A program made the position numbers and the translations under genes. Below the pieces are notes generated by a model. The model worked only from the letters and a program-made list of their open reading frames with translations, had not been told where the DNA came from and searched no databases. From Nitratiruptor sp. SB155-2 (GTDB lineage: Bacteria; Campylobacterota; Campylobacteria; Campylobacterales; Nitratiruptoraceae): a DNA stretch of 64,000 nt. Below are positions 27,796 through 35,808 of this stretch, one piece after another (the stretch's first letter is position 1; each line of letters begins with the position of its first letter). Location of the stretch: assembly GCF_000010325.1 (NCBI RefSeq), contig NC_009662.1, positions 1,756,501-1,820,500 on the forward strand. Direction: 5' to 3'.

Positions 27796-27801
27796 ATTAT
27801 A
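27796..27801 (-). promoter_or_regulatory. -10 element of the KaiC-HTH-reverse gyrase operon
   Basis: TATAAT on the minus strand, 25 bp upstream of the KaiC-like start. No good -35 at the normal spacing (TTGCAT lies 20 bp away at 27822-27827). Confidence 0.45.
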
Positions 27802-27847
27802 TCAAAGCTTCTCTCATAGAAATGCAACAAAACTTGCAAAAAAGAGT

Positions 27848-27885
27848 GTAATTACTTATAATAGTATTACGAAAGGAAGTAATTA
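27848..27885 (+). promoter_or_regulatory. Promoter/operator of the toxin-antitoxin pair
   Basis: The -10 hexamer TATAAT (27857-27862) is flanked by GTAATTAC (27848-27855) and GTATTAC (27864-27870, an inverted copy), with a third GTAATTA at 27879-27885 running into the antitoxin ATG. Repeated short palindromes over the promoter are typical ribbon-helix-helix antitoxin operators. Confidence 0.55.
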
Positions 27886-28124
27886 TGAAAACAATAACAC
27901 TCAAGACAGATGAGGAGTTTTTTGAGGAGATAACAACTCTTTCTAAAACACTTAAACTCAGCAAAAGTGAGCTTATTCGTAGAGCCATTAAAGAGTATGA
28001 AAAAAAGATCTATCTTGAAAAAATAAAAAGAAAAATGCAGCAAGCTTCACTCAAAACAAGGGAAGATAACATTATAATAAAAGAGTTTGAAAACAGCATC
28101 AATGATGGATTAGATTGTGTATAA
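27885..28124 (+). CDS. Ribbon-helix-helix (CopG-like) antitoxin
   Basis: A 79-residue protein. The N-terminal MKTITLKTDEEFFEEITTLS strand and LKLSKSELIRRAIKEYEKKI helices form a ribbon-helix-helix DNA-binding domain; the charged C-terminal half would wrap the toxin. SD AAAGGAAG lies upstream. The stop codon overlaps the toxin's GTG start by 8 bp, the usual antitoxin-first order. It probably autorepresses through the repeated GTAATTAC sites over its promoter. Confidence 0.88.
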   Translation: MKTITLKTDEEFFEEITTLSKTLKLSKSELIRRAIKEYEKKIYLEKIKRKMQQASLKTREDNIIIKEFENSINDGLDCV

Positions 28125-28470
28125 AAGAGGGGAAATCTATCTTGCCGATCTCAATCCAAGAAAAGGCAAAGAAGTAGGAAAGTTAAGACCTGTTCTTATT
28201 TTTCAAACAGATTTTCTCAATGAAATCGAACACCCAACAATAATCGTACTTCCTCTAAGCACCAAGCTTGTCGATGATGCCTACCCTTTGCGATTTCGAC
28301 TCAATAAACGAGACCATCTTGAACAGGATTCAGACATTTTATGTGATCAAATTCGTGCTATAGATACACAAAGAATTATCCCAAAACCTCTTACTCTGCT
28401 CACACAAAAAGAGCTTTTTATTCTTGAGGAACAGGTTGCTCTTATTTTAGGATTCAAGGACTATCTATGA
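28117..28470 (+). CDS. MazF/PemK-family endoribonuclease toxin
   Basis: A 117-residue protein starting with GTG. KRGEIYLADLNPRKGKEVGK (residues 3-22) followed by LRPVLIFQTDFLN and PTIIVLPLSTK are the conserved beta-barrel segments of MazF-like ribonucleases, including the catalytic Arg in the RPVL region. It overlaps the antitoxin by 8 bp and the start of upp by 4 bp, an odd coupling of a toxin gene to a housekeeping salvage gene. Confidence 0.9.
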   Translation: MYKRGEIYLADLNPRKGKEVGKLRPVLIFQTDFLNEIEHPTIIVLPLSTKLVDDAYPLRFRLNKRDHLEQDSDILCDQIRAIDTQRIIPKPLTLLTQKELFILEEQVALILGFKDYL

Positions 28471-29093
28471 TATATCACTCAACCCATCCGCTTATCAAAC
28501 ACCTTGTCAATTCCATCCGCGACATCTCCATCGACGCACAGCGGATGCGAGAGTATATCGGCACTATTGCTCAGTTTCTTCTTTTCGAAGCCCTGCGTAA
28601 TCAGCAGCTTGTCCCCAAAACCATCTCCACATGGATCGGTTCAAAGGAGTTTGGCTTTTTGGATGAAGAGAATTTCGTTTTCATCCCGATTCTTCGAGCG
28701 GGCATTCCCATGATGGAAGGGGTATTGCCTCTTTTTCCAAAGGCAAAAGCCGGATTTTTGGCAATGAAAAGAGATGAAAGCACATTTGAGCCGATTGTCT
28801 ACTATAAGCGATTCCCAAAACTTGAAAACAAAACCGTCTTTCTCTGTGATCCTATGGTGGCAACAGGCGGATCGCTGCATGATGCCATCAAGATAGTTGG
28901 TAAAGAAAATCCCGCTAAAATCATAACACTCAATATCGTTGGTGTCCAAGAGGGACTGGAGTATGCCCAAAGTGCTAATGAAAATGTAGATATATATATC
29001 GCACAGATCGACGATCATCTCAACGATAAAAAATATATCATCCCAGGTCTTGGCGATGCAGGTGATAGAGCATACAATACGGAGGAAGAATGA
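28467..29093 (+). CDS. upp: Uracil phosphoribosyltransferase
   Basis: A 208-residue enzyme making UMP from uracil and PRPP in pyrimidine salvage. The PRPP-binding loop LCDPMVATGGSLHDAI (about residues 130-145) and the RAGIPMMEGVLPLFP segment are diagnostic, and IPGLGDAGDRAYNTEE near the end is the uracil-binding region. It starts within the toxin stop codon and overlaps the LRR gene by 4 bp. Confidence 0.95.
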   Translation: MIYHSTHPLIKHLVNSIRDISIDAQRMREYIGTIAQFLLFEALRNQQLVPKTISTWIGSKEFGFLDEENFVFIPILRAGIPMMEGVLPLFPKAKAGFLAMKRDESTFEPIVYYKRFPKLENKTVFLCDPMVATGGSLHDAIKIVGKENPAKIITLNIVGVQEGLEYAQSANENVDIYIAQIDDHLNDKKYIIPGLGDAGDRAYNTEEE

Positions 29094-29623
29094 TCGAAAA
29101 AATCTTAAAAGAGACGATGGAATTGAGACGATACTATCTCGATCTGCGTGGGCAGGATCTCGAAGTTATCCCGCAAGAGGTAGCGCAAATGAAATTTTTA
29201 GAAAACATCGCTCTATCCAACAACCATATAAAAAACATCGAACTGTTGGCAACTATCCCGCATCTTCGAAAAGTGGCACTGACGAATAACCAGATCCAAG
29301 ATCTCTCACCTCTTCAAAACTTCCATAATCTTAAATATCTTTTCATCGGGAAAAACCGGATAACCGATATTTCGCCTCTGCAAAATTTGCCAAAACTCAA
29401 AAAGCTTGTAGCTCCATACAACCAAATCTGTGACATTACACCGGTTGCAAAGATGCACAACCTTGTCTATCTAGATATCTCCTACAACCCCGTTGCATCT
29501 ATTGAGCCTCTCCGGCAATGTAAAAAACTACGATATCTTCGGGCTCAAGGTTTGGAAAATTTTCAAGAAGAGCTGCAAAAACTTAAAAAAGAGCTGCCAA
29601 ATCTCTATGTTTTAAAGATGTAA
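29090..29623 (+). CDS. Leucine-rich repeat protein
   Basis: A 177-residue cytoplasmic protein with about five LRR units of 22 residues, for example LRKVALTNNQIQDLSPLQNF, LKYLFIGKNRITDISPLQNL and LVYLDISYNPVASIEPLRQC. This is the SDS22/internalin-like repeat type. No signal peptide or enzymatic domain is seen, so it is probably a protein-binding scaffold. It overlaps upp by 4 bp and is convergent with the next gene with a 1-bp gap. Confidence 0.88.
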   Translation: MIEKILKETMELRRYYLDLRGQDLEVIPQEVAQMKFLENIALSNNHIKNIELLATIPHLRKVALTNNQIQDLSPLQNFHNLKYLFIGKNRITDISPLQNLPKLKKLVAPYNQICDITPVAKMHNLVYLDISYNPVASIEPLRQCKKLRYLRAQGLENFQEELQKLKKELPNLYVLKM

Positions 29624-29624
29624 A

Positions 29625-30095
29625 TCATTTATGACTTTTGAAGTTGAGTTCCTCTTCTTTCACACACGCCTCCTCTACTCCCAGATTGCAGGCTTGATGG
29701 TAGTAATGGTAAGCTTTTGTAAGATCTTTTTTGACAAGTTTTCCCTCTTCATAGGATAAACCAAGAAAATAGCATCCAACTCCATACTCCTCTTCACAGG
29801 CATCGCTGAAAAGCTGCATGATTTTTTTTGGATCTCGTTTTAGGTTGGCCTGCTCTTTTTCCCACATCACACCTAGATTGACACAACCTCTTTGATCACC
29901 AAGTTCACAGCCAAGTGAGTAGTACTTGACCGCTTGGTAGTCATCTTTTGGCAAGTTAAAGGCTTTATCATACATATAGCCAATTTGCGTACATGCACTT
30001 CCTGCACCTTTTTGACACTGCTGTAACAGTTTTTTCCATTCAGAAGCCTCTAACAGGAACCCAAAAAGACAGAAAATGGTTACTCTTTTAAACAT
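29625..30095 (-). CDS. Exported Sel1-repeat protein
   Basis: 156 residues from the ATG at 30095, chosen because it gives a clean signal peptide (MFKRVTIFCLFGFLLEAS). Four Sel1/TPR-like repeats follow with regularly spaced cysteines, such as GSACTQIGYMYDKAFNL, GCELGDQRGCVNLGVMWEKE and EEYGVGCYFLGLSYEEGK. Paired cysteines make it look like the Helicobacter cysteine-rich proteins (Hcp), which are disulfide-stabilised secreted repeats. It overlaps the upstream gene by 8 bp. Confidence 0.85.
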   Translation of the reverse strand: MFKRVTIFCLFGFLLEASEWKKLLQQCQKGAGSACTQIGYMYDKAFNLPKDDYQAVKYYSLGCELGDQRGCVNLGVMWEKEQANLKRDPKKIMQLFSDACEEEYGVGCYFLGLSYEEGKLVKKDLTKAYHYYHQACNLGVEEACVKEEELNFKSHK

Positions 30096-31545
30096 CTCTT
30101 TTATCCTGTAATATAAAATGATGCAACGCTTTGCAAAAGTCACTATAACATACGATATTTTGCTCTTCGATATTTTCAGCCAGCTCCAGCTGCATCCTCA
30201 AATAATCTTTTTCGTTCCTGCGTAAAAACAAAACACCACAATAAAAAAAGCCAAGCTTTCGTAATACCTCAACGACCTCATCAATATTTGCCACACTTGC
30301 CAAACAGATATCAGCGTATACCATATCGGGATGTTTTTTCACTGCCGCTTCAAAGATTGCTGTAACTTTTTCTTTCAATCCTTTTGCCCCATCTATGACA
30401 ATGGTGGCGATATTAAAGATAGGATTGTGTTCAATGGCAATCTGCTCTTTTTCTTCCCCTTCTTTTGCTGTCTCAAAAGGAACTTCACACAATCTATAGG
30501 TCTTTTCGATCCACTCTTTATATCTTTTGGGGACGAATATTTTTCGCTTTTGCTTATTAAAAACCAGATACTCTACAACAACAGCTCCTCTTGTATTGCG
30601 AAAGGGGTATTTATGCCCTTTGAGGCGGACCATCTGATGCACCTCTCCAAGCTGCAAAGCGGTAGGAACAAATCCAAATCTGGCATTTGCCCTTTGGCTA
30701 AAGGGATGAAAAGTGATTGCCTCTCCAAAAAGAGCACTAAGATGAAGCTCTTTTGCCTTTTGAATGAGTTTCTCAAACATCGCCTTCATGATCCCCATCC
30801 CTTTAAACTGGGGATCCACAACAGCAATGCCAATTTCGGCTGTATTGGAATGAGGTACCATGACAAGAGCAAAATGTCCCACTATCTTGTCATCAACCTC
30901 AGCAACTATAGAGTGAATTGCGCCGCTTCGCTCTTTTTGCACAATCTTTTCTGGGAAATAGAAAATATCTTTGAAGTAGGTATAGCCATAATTTTTATAG
31001 ATAAGCCTTACGATATCTACCTCATCCCCCTCTCGGAAACTGCGAATTGTGAGTTTGTCTTTGAGATGCTCTTTTGCTGTTTTGTCCAAATCGTCACCTA
31101 TATCGCTGTAAAAAGGAATATCTTCTTTGAGACGTAGATGCATCGGAACATATTTGACAACAGAAAACTTTTTGCCTTGTAAGCCTAGATTGAAATATTT
31201 AAAGCTGTCTACAAGCAAATAGACCCGATTAAGGCCTCTGTTTTTCTCTTTTAGATCCACTGGTACTCGTCCAAAAAGCTTTGGATCAAAGGGAATCCCC
31301 ATATCTCTTATATCCACTTTGATACCGTTGTGAAAAATTTCACACTCAATCTCAATAATTCCCTCTTCCTCTCTCTCATAGGCATGCTCCACAGCATTTT
31401 CATAAAGTTCCCGGACTGCTTCAATCAATTCATCACGCTCTTTTTTTGGGAAAGAGACAATTTCGCACAACTCTTGTAAAAACTTCTGTACCGGTTTGAA
31501 AAACTCGATATCATTATAGGTTTTGATAAAAAATCTATTTTTCAC
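30088..31545 (-). CDS. HATPase (RsbW-like)-GNAT acetyltransferase fusion protein
   Basis: 485 residues. The N-terminal about 130 residues are a GHKL ATPase of the anti-sigma/serine-kinase type: DELIEAVRELYENAVEHAYE is the N-box and VDIRDMGIPFDP the G1 box. From about residue 165 a GNAT acetyltransferase domain follows, with the acetyl-CoA loop in VDPQFKGMGIMKAMFEKLI. A C-terminal region of about 150 residues is unassigned. The combination suggests a regulator that binds ATP and acetylates or senses acyl-CoA. It overlaps the M20 hydrolase gene by 11 bp. Confidence 0.85.
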   Translation of the reverse strand: MKNRFFIKTYNDIEFFKPVQKFLQELCEIVSFPKKERDELIEAVRELYENAVEHAYEREEEGIIEIECEIFHNGIKVDIRDMGIPFDPKLFGRVPVDLKEKNRGLNRVYLLVDSFKYFNLGLQGKKFSVVKYVPMHLRLKEDIPFYSDIGDDLDKTAKEHLKDKLTIRSFREGDEVDIVRLIYKNYGYTYFKDIFYFPEKIVQKERSGAIHSIVAEVDDKIVGHFALVMVPHSNTAEIGIAVVDPQFKGMGIMKAMFEKLIQKAKELHLSALFGEAITFHPFSQRANARFGFVPTALQLGEVHQMVRLKGHKYPFRNTRGAVVVEYLVFNKQKRKIFVPKRYKEWIEKTYRLCEVPFETAKEGEEKEQIAIEHNPIFNIATIVIDGAKGLKEKVTAIFEAAVKKHPDMVYADICLASVANIDEVVEVLRKLGFFYCGVLFLRRNEKDYLRMQLELAENIEEQNIVCYSDFCKALHHFILQDKRDV

Positions 31546-32740
31546 ACTGCACTTCCATGGCCATCAAAGCTGCTGCGCTTAAAATTTTCATGCCAATTGG
31601 CAGGGCATCCTCATCTACATCAAATTTTGGATTATGCTGCGCTACGCAAGTTTCTTTTTCAGGATTACATACTCCAAGACGAAAAAAAGCACCTGGTACA
31701 ATCTCAAGGTATCTGCTAAAATCCTCACCTCCCATGACCGGCTCTTTTAGATCGATCACGTTCTCTTTGCCAATGATCTCTTTTGCAACTTCTACCACTA
31801 TGTCTACCATCGCATCATCATTGACAAGTTCCGGATTGCCATAGGTATAGTGAAACGAATATTTCGCTCCCATGGAGTGACATATCCCATAAATGGTATC
31901 TTCCATCATCGCTGGAATCTTTTTTCTTACCTTTTCATTCACCGTTCGAACAGTCCCGGTAAGTTTTACATGATCACAAATCACATTGGGTGCAGTCCCA
32001 CCTTCAATCGTCCCAAGGGTAATGACTGCTGGATGGAGCGGATCGATACGGCGTGATATGATATGATTGAGTGAGTTCACACACATGGAAGCCACCAAAA
32101 TCGCATCCACCCCTTCATGGGGTCTTGCTCCATGAGCGCTTTTGCCAAAAATCTCGATCTCAAAAGTATCGGCACTTGCCATCATAACACCATACTTATA
32201 GCCGATTTGTCCGGTCATCAGGTATGGATAGACATGTAGTCCAAAAATTGCTTTGACGTTTTCCAGTGCCCCATCACGTATCATCTCCTCGGCCCCACCG
32301 TCACTCACCTCTTCAGCAGGCTGAAAGATGAAGCGAACATTGCAAGGAAGCTCATCTTTTACATGTGCAAAAGCGATAGCGGCTCCTACTGCAATTGCCG
32401 TATGTGCATCATGTCCGCATGCATGCATCACTCCAGGTACTTCACTGGCATAGGGTCTGCCCGTCTGCTCCTGAATCGGCAGAGCATCCATATCGGCTCG
32501 AATTGCTATAAAAGGTTTATTTTCATCCACCACCAAATCGGCTACGAGCCCATGATGCGTCTCGAACTCTTTGATCACATACCCTTCAATCTCCAAAATC
32601 CCTTTGACAAGATATTTGGTGTGCTCTTCGTGGTGCGAGAGTTCAGGGTGTTTGTGGATATCTCTTCGAACATGTATAACTTTGTCTTTGAGCCCATCAA
32701 TGATTCTGAAAAGCTCTTTTTGCACTTCTTGAAGCGCCAT
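31535..32740 (-). CDS. M20-family amidohydrolase (hippurate hydrolase-like)
   Basis: A 401-residue metallohydrolase. Metal ligands are visible in GVMHACGHDAHTAIAVGAA (about residues 103-121), FQPAEEVSDGGAEEMI (about 139-154) and near the C-terminus GGEDFSRYLEIVPGAF. The family cleaves N-acyl amino acids, hippurate, IAA-amino acids or N-acetyl-diaminopimelate; in Campylobacter the related HipO gives the hippurate test. The exact substrate cannot be told. It overlaps the downstream HATPase-GNAT gene. Confidence 0.9.
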   Translation of the reverse strand: MALQEVQKELFRIIDGLKDKVIHVRRDIHKHPELSHHEEHTKYLVKGILEIEGYVIKEFETHHGLVADLVVDENKPFIAIRADMDALPIQEQTGRPYASEVPGVMHACGHDAHTAIAVGAAIAFAHVKDELPCNVRFIFQPAEEVSDGGAEEMIRDGALENVKAIFGLHVYPYLMTGQIGYKYGVMMASADTFEIEIFGKSAHGARPHEGVDAILVASMCVNSLNHIISRRIDPLHPAVITLGTIEGGTAPNVICDHVKLTGTVRTVNEKVRKKIPAMMEDTIYGICHSMGAKYSFHYTYGNPELVNDDAMVDIVVEVAKEIIGKENVIDLKEPVMGGEDFSRYLEIVPGAFFRLGVCNPEKETCVAQHNPKFDVDEDALPIGMKILSAAALMAMEVQCEK

Positions 32741-32778
32741 AACAGATCCTGTTTTTTTCTATGATAAGTGAAAAAAGT

Positions 32779-33462
32779 TTAAAAGTTTCTGTATCGAACA
32801 TCGATAGAAAAGGGGATATCCGTTGACAAAGTTCGGTTCTGTTCGGGAATAGGTTGAAGAGTCTTTGGAGCGTTGCGGAAGTTTTGAATGTAGTAGGGTC
32901 CTTTGTACCCCTCTTTTTCAAGGAGTGCTGCGAGATATTGGATATCCCCTTCCTCTAACAAATCTGTATGAACCGTCGTGCGTACTTCGAAGGGGGTGGA
33001 GGAGCGAAGAAGAAAGCGGAGAGTCTGAAGCACCCGGTCATACAGATTGAAACTGGCAAAAAGAGTCTGTTTATACGGGGGAGCTTTGAGATCCAAGGCA
33101 ACAAAATCAAGGAGATCGGCATCCAAGAGTCTCTGTACAACTTCAGGCCTGCTCCCATTTGTATCGAGTTTGATCAAAAATCCGAGCTCTTTGATCGAAG
33201 AACAAATGGTTTGCAGCTCTGGATGCAGTGTCGGTTCTCCTCCACTAATCACAACCCCTTCCAAAAGACCTCTTCTTTTTTGTAAAAACTCCAAAGCCTT
33301 TTGGAAAGGGTAGCGATTTTTTCCATGAACGATTTCGGCATTGTGGCAATAGGGACAGTACATATTGCAACCGGCAAGCCAAAAGATGGCCGCCGGTGTA
33401 TCGGGAAAATCCAAGAGAGTGAATGGAGTTATATCATAGATGTTTATACTACTTCTAGACAT
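32779..33462 (-). CDS. nrdG: Anaerobic ribonucleotide reductase activating radical SAM protein
   Basis: A 227-residue radical SAM activase. The cluster motif is in LAGCNMYCPYCHNAEIV (CX3CX2C, about residues 30-37), with VVISGGEPTLHPEL downstream. It generates the glycyl radical of class III ribonucleotide reductase. The ATG at 33462 lies 19 bp inside the small glycyl-radical gene, which itself overlaps nrdD, so the three genes form one tightly coupled unit (nrdD, glycyl peptide, nrdG). Confidence 0.93.
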   Translation of the reverse strand: MSRSSINIYDITPFTLLDFPDTPAAIFWLAGCNMYCPYCHNAEIVHGKNRYPFQKALEFLQKRRGLLEGVVISGGEPTLHPELQTICSSIKELGFLIKLDTNGSRPEVVQRLLDADLLDFVALDLKAPPYKQTLFASFNLYDRVLQTLRFLLRSSTPFEVRTTVHTDLLEEGDIQYLAALLEKEGYKGPYYIQNFRNAPKTLQPIPEQNRTLSTDIPFSIDVRYRNF

Positions 33463-33614
33463 CGCTTCTCTTTAAACTGTTTCCTCTCTTTATGCTCACC
33501 CTTCTTGCCGATATTGAAACTCTCTACCGGTCTGTGATACCCCATGACTCTCGTATAGACCATACATTTTGTTCTTTTGTGTTCTAGGTGTTTTAAAATC
33601 TCTTCTCCTCTCAT
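33444..33614 (-). CDS. nrdD: Separate glycyl-radical segment of class III ribonucleotide reductase (56 aa)
   Basis: A 56-codon gene with an excellent SD (AAGGAGG at 33619-33625, 4 bp spacing) and an ATGA overlap with the nrdD stop. The peptide contains CMVYTRVMGYHRPVESFNIG (residues 17-36), the C-terminal glycyl-radical motif (RVxGY) normally found at the end of NrdD. The large NrdD gene here ends right after its CPKC zinc site and lacks this motif. The peptide most likely docks to NrdD and carries the catalytic radical on Gly25, much as GrcA/YfiD replaces the damaged end of pyruvate formate-lyase. It is a separate gene rather than a frameshift, given its own SD and start. Confidence 0.85.
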   Translation of the reverse strand: MRGEEILKHLEHKRTKCMVYTRVMGYHRPVESFNIGKKGEHKERKQFKEKRCLEVV

Positions 33615-35734
33615 GAAACCTCCTTTTGTAGATATTCTTGAATGAGCTCTTCATCGCATTTTGGACAATACTCATGCTCTCCACTAATGTAGCCATGTTT
33701 TGGACAGACACTAAATAGAGGCGTCACGGTGATATAAGGCAAACGATAGTTTGTAATGACAGCTTTCACAAGTTTTCTTGCGGCCTCAGCACTGCTTACC
33801 TTCTCACTCATATACAGATGCAGTACCGTTCCGCCAGTGTATTTACACTGCAGTTCATCTTGCAACTCCAGCGCTTCGAATGGATCGTCTGTATAGCCCA
33901 CTGGAATCTGAGAGGAGTTTGTATAGTAGATATGTTCACCAAATCCCGCTTGAATAATATCTGGATATCTCTTTTTATCCTCTTTGGCAAAACGATAGGT
34001 GGTGCCTTCTGCAGGCGTGGCTTCAAGGTTGTACAGATTGCCCGTCTCTTCTTGATAACGCTTCAAGCGGTCTCTCATGAAATCTAAAATCTCTATTGCA
34101 AACTGGATCCCACGCTCATCGGTAATATCGTATCTATCATCAGTAAAATTTCGTATCATCTCATTCATGCCATTTACACCAATAGTGGAAAAATGGTTAT
34201 CAAAATTTTTGAGATACCGTTTCGTATAGGGATACAGCCCTCTTTCGAACAGCATCGTAATGAAAGCTCGTTTTTTCTCCAACGTGCTTTTTGCAATATC
34301 CATGAGTCTTGCAAGCTTTTGAAACAGCGCCTCTTTGTCTCCTTTGAACCGATACCCAAGCCTTGCCATATTAATAGTCACAACTCCGATACTTCCAGTC
34401 ATCTCTGCACTGCCAAAAAGACCATTCCCCCTTCGCAAAAGCTCTCTTAAATCCAGCTGCAATCTACAACACATACTGCGTACTGCATTTGGTTTGTAGC
34501 TGTCAGGATTCTCTTTTCTCTCTCCTGTTACAGGATCGATGATATATTGGCTGCCGATAAAGTTCTGAAAATAACTGCTGCCAATTTTTGCGGTATTTTC
34601 AAACAAAATATCGGTATTTTCTCCATACCAGTCAAAATCCTCCGTGATATTGACTGTCGGGATCGGAAAGGTAAAAGGTTGTCCCGACTTATCGCCTTCG
34701 GTCATCACTTCATAAAAGGCCCTATTGATAAGATTCATCTCTTTTTGAAAATGTTTGTATGTCAAAGAGGTTGGACTGTCTACTCCCAGCTCTTTCGCTT
34801 TGGCAACCATTTTTGGATCATCCGCAATATCTTCAAAAAGATGCCTGTCATTTTTTGTTGGAATCTGATCGGCCAGATCTTTTGGAACGGTCCAATCGAT
34901 AGTGATATTTGTAAAAGGACTCTGTCCCCAACGTGCCGGAACATTGAGGTTGTATACAAAGCTTCTTATCGCCTCTTTTATCTCTTCGTAACTCAGATCA
35001 TCTTTAAAAACATAGGGAGCCAGGTAGGTATCAAAGGAACTAAAAGCCTGCGCTCCTGCCCATTCACTCTGTAAAATCCCCAAAAAGTTTGCCATCTGTC
35101 CAAGGGCCGTTCGAAAATGATTTGGAGGTCTGCTTTCTACTCTGCCACGTACTCCGTTAAAACCTTCATTGAGCAAAACCCTCAGACTCCAACCGGCACA
35201 GTATCCTGTCAAACAGTCTAAATCATGGATATGGATATCGGCATTTCTGTGCGCAGCTCCCTCTTCGGGACTGTAGACTTTATCAAGCCAGTAGTTCGCG
35301 ATCACTTTTCCGGCCAAATTATTCACAAGTCCCGCATTGGAGTAACCTGTATTGGCATTGGCATTGATCCGCCAGTCACTTTTGTTGATATACTCTTCTA
35401 CAGCATGGGTAGTATCGACAAATGTGGTGTCTGGAGTGAGTCCTAAAATACGCTCTCGTTGCATCTTGTGCAAAAAGCGGTAGGTGATGAAGGATTTCAT
35501 CACATCAAAATAGCCGGCTCGATGGAGTTCGTACTCGATAATATCTTGAATCTCTTCTACGGCTTTGACGGTATCAAAGCTAATGCGAATGAGTACCGCT
35601 TCATACACTTTTTTATCATACGGAACCAAAACGCTGTCAAATGCCGCTTTGATGGCATCTTCTATTTTATACGGTTTAAATGACTCAACACTTCCGTCTC
35701 GTTTGATGATAACTTTTGGAAAGTTCAGCTCCAT
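33611..35734 (-). CDS. nrdD: Class III (anaerobic) ribonucleotide reductase large chain, without glycyl-radical C-terminus
   Basis: A 707-residue enzyme reducing NTPs to dNTPs anaerobically. An ATP-cone (VIIKRDGSVESFKPYKIEDA) at residues 8-27 gives allosteric control. The core contains HDLDCLTGYCAGWSLRVLL and VRSMCCRLQLDLRELLRRGN. The C-terminus has the zinc-site segment VCPKHGYISGEHEYCPKC and then stops. The radical glycine motif is encoded by the overlapping 56-residue gene. Its SD (AAGGAG, 35740-35745) is buried in a hairpin. Confidence 0.93.
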   Translation of the reverse strand: MELNFPKVIIKRDGSVESFKPYKIEDAIKAAFDSVLVPYDKKVYEAVLIRISFDTVKAVEEIQDIIEYELHRAGYFDVMKSFITYRFLHKMQRERILGLTPDTTFVDTTHAVEEYINKSDWRINANANTGYSNAGLVNNLAGKVIANYWLDKVYSPEEGAAHRNADIHIHDLDCLTGYCAGWSLRVLLNEGFNGVRGRVESRPPNHFRTALGQMANFLGILQSEWAGAQAFSSFDTYLAPYVFKDDLSYEEIKEAIRSFVYNLNVPARWGQSPFTNITIDWTVPKDLADQIPTKNDRHLFEDIADDPKMVAKAKELGVDSPTSLTYKHFQKEMNLINRAFYEVMTEGDKSGQPFTFPIPTVNITEDFDWYGENTDILFENTAKIGSSYFQNFIGSQYIIDPVTGERKENPDSYKPNAVRSMCCRLQLDLRELLRRGNGLFGSAEMTGSIGVVTINMARLGYRFKGDKEALFQKLARLMDIAKSTLEKKRAFITMLFERGLYPYTKRYLKNFDNHFSTIGVNGMNEMIRNFTDDRYDITDERGIQFAIEILDFMRDRLKRYQEETGNLYNLEATPAEGTTYRFAKEDKKRYPDIIQAGFGEHIYYTNSSQIPVGYTDDPFEALELQDELQCKYTGGTVLHLYMSEKVSSAEAARKLVKAVITNYRLPYITVTPLFSVCPKHGYISGEHEYCPKCDEELIQEYLQKEVS

Positions 35735-35739
35735 CGCTA

Positions 35740-35767
35740 CTCCTTTGCTGACATTGTAGCGAAGGAG
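35740..35767 (-). promoter_or_regulatory. Hairpin burying the nrdD Shine-Dalgarno sequence
   Basis: On the mRNA strand CTCCTT-c-GCT (from 35767 down) pairs with AGC-a-AAGGAG (ending at 35740): nine base pairs with one C/A mismatch and an 8-nt loop. AAGGAG is the nrdD SD, 5 bp before the ATG. The structure could make translation temperature- or factor-dependent. Confidence 0.5.
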
Positions 35768-35808
35768 AATGTCAAAAAAGAGGCAAAACTATGGCTATTT
35801 TGTGGCTT

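Noticed and set aside
33496..33711. 71-codon minus-strand frame across the nrdD end
   Set aside because: It is out of frame with both nrdD and the glycyl-radical gene, which explain the region better.
35750..35773. GACATT...AATGTC stem ahead of nrdD as a terminator
   Set aside because: It competes with the more stable SD hairpin and lacks a T-run in a useful direction.
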